DNA of 6,121 nt from DAOPXV01 sp035352535 (GTDB lineage: Bacteria; Muiribacteriota; UBA9980): positions 1 through 6,121 of the forward strand of contig CAZJFS010000221.1 in NCBI GenBank assembly GCA_964545075.1. The letters are read 5' to 3'. A program made the translations under genes and the position numbers. Below, piece after piece: positions 5,379 to 6,121 of the stretch (position 1 is the stretch's first letter; every line of letters starts with the position of its first letter). The notes below the pieces were generated by a model that saw only the letters and a program-made list of their open reading frames with translations, was not told the origin of the DNA and ran no database searches.

Positions 5379-6121
5379 GAATTTCCGCCTATCATCTGAA
5401 GAATAAGCGAAGCGACTTTTTTTGTGGCTCCGGGTTCTCCGAGGTTTTTCGCTACTTCAGCGAGGTTAGCTTTAATATCGGCTAATTTTTGCGGCGAATT
5501 AAGTATTTCGAGCGCCGATTCCGAAATAATCGCGGGCTCGACGTTTTTTTGAATGAATTCCGGCACTACTATCTTATTTAAAATAAGGTTAGGCAATCCG
5601 AAATATTGCGGCAGCGGCGTTATGGTTCGGGCGAATAGTTCGGTCAAAAGTGAAACTTTATACGCTATTATCATAGGAACTTTTAGGCATGCCGCCTCGA
5701 GCGTCGCGGTGCCGGAGGTTATAACAGCGAAGTCGGACACCGATAGAACGTCATAGGTTTGATCCAGAACCAGTTTTATTGGGGTTTTAGACACCGACAA
5801 CGTATTTCTTATGTATTCAAGGGTTATTCCGGTGCCGGCCGAGACCGTTGAGGATGAAACAGGCATTATGAAAGTTATGTCTTTCATTTTAGCGCTCATG
5901 CATTCCGCCGTGCCGATCAATATGGGCAGCATATACTTGACTTCCATCGCCCGGCTTCCCGGAAGAAGCGAAATAACGCGCCCGGTTTCCGGTAAATTTA
6001 ATTTCTTCATTATTGTTTCACGGGGCGCGGAAGGTTTTACGATCTCCAGCAGGGGATTTCCAACGAATTCGACGTTGGCGCCGGCTTTTTTGTAAATCTC
6101 ATCGGTGTGCCTGAAGGGCGC
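5375..6121 (-). CDS. lpxB: Lipid-A-disaccharide synthase LpxB (5' partial)
   Basis: The frame is open from the right window edge (base 6121) to the TGA at 5377-5375, giving 248 residues of a protein usually near 380 residues. The ATG at 6010 is internal; the codons before it read APFRHTDEIY...VEFVGNPLLE, which is family sequence. LpxB joins UDP-2,3-diacylglucosamine and lipid X to make the lipid A disaccharide, at the cytoplasmic face of the inner membrane. Recognisable GT-B C-terminal features are FVGNPL (usually FVGHPL, here Asn for His), LLPGSR with the following ME, the nucleotide-sugar site SGTATLEAACLKVPMIIAYKVS, and the LPNLI...VPEFIQ segment. The gene shows that the organism makes lipid A. 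It is followed directly, with a 4-base overlap, by the Nudix gene. Confidence 0.95.
   Translation of the reverse strand, partial: APFRHTDEIYKKAGANVEFVGNPLLEIVKPSAPRETIMKKLNLPETGRVISLLPGSRAMEVKYMLPILIGTAECMSAKMKDITFIMPVSSSTVSAGTGITLEYIRNTLSVSKTPIKLVLDQTYDVLSVSDFAVITSGTATLEAACLKVPMIIAYKVSLLTELFARTITPLPQYFGLPNLILNKIVVPEFIQKNVEPAIISESALEILNSPQKLADIKANLAEVAKNLGEPGATKKVASLILQMIGGNS

Noticed and set aside
4983..5406. Two plus-strand reading frames of 138 and 116 residues
   Set aside because: They lie antisense to the clearly identified Nudix gene, overlap each other, and show no domain, no ribosome-binding site and low-complexity Ser/Phe-rich composition.

Overview
The window reads as a chromosomal segment of an uncultured-type, moderate-GC bacterium with a Gram-negative envelope. 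The evidence is a lipid A gene (lpxB), a lipoprotein signal, and a large secreted or surface protein ending in a FlgD-Ig/type IX-sorting-like C-terminal domain. That domain is common in the FCB group and in several candidate phyla. AUA is used freely for isoleucine, promoter hexamers look like ordinary sigma-70 sites, and Shine-Dalgarno sequences are clear. I cannot place the phylum more precisely from this sequence.

Plus strand, 1-2948: the 3' part of a large multi-domain, Ig-like surface protein (cut by the left window edge) is followed 21 bases later by a TPR-containing lipoprotein with a strong ribosome-binding site. The two look like one transcription unit. It ends at an AT palindrome and a long, nearly symmetrical intrinsic terminator (2991-3039), which serves both this unit and the convergent minus-strand genes.

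Minus strand, 6121-3094, read right to left: lpxB (5' end outside the window) overlaps a NudF-like Nudix hydrolase by 4 bases (GTGA). Next come a hairpin terminator, a free-standing 69-residue Tudor/SH3-like protein resembling the C-terminal domain of PcrA/UvrD helicases, and a long hairpin. After that lie a 262-residue protein of unknown family whose predicted strand/helix order suggests an RNase H fold, and a rubrerythrin/ferritin-like diiron protein. The diiron gene has its own perfect-consensus promoter (TTGACA, 17-base spacer, TATAAT) flanked by a 9-bp inverted repeat.

I see no rRNA, tRNA, CRISPR array, insertion sequence or phage gene. Most of the window is ordinary housekeeping and envelope material. 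The least explained items are the RNase H-like orphan, the hairpins placed between promoter-like sites and their genes, and the surface protein/lipoprotein pair. I do not see convincing evidence for a complete undescribed multi-gene system.
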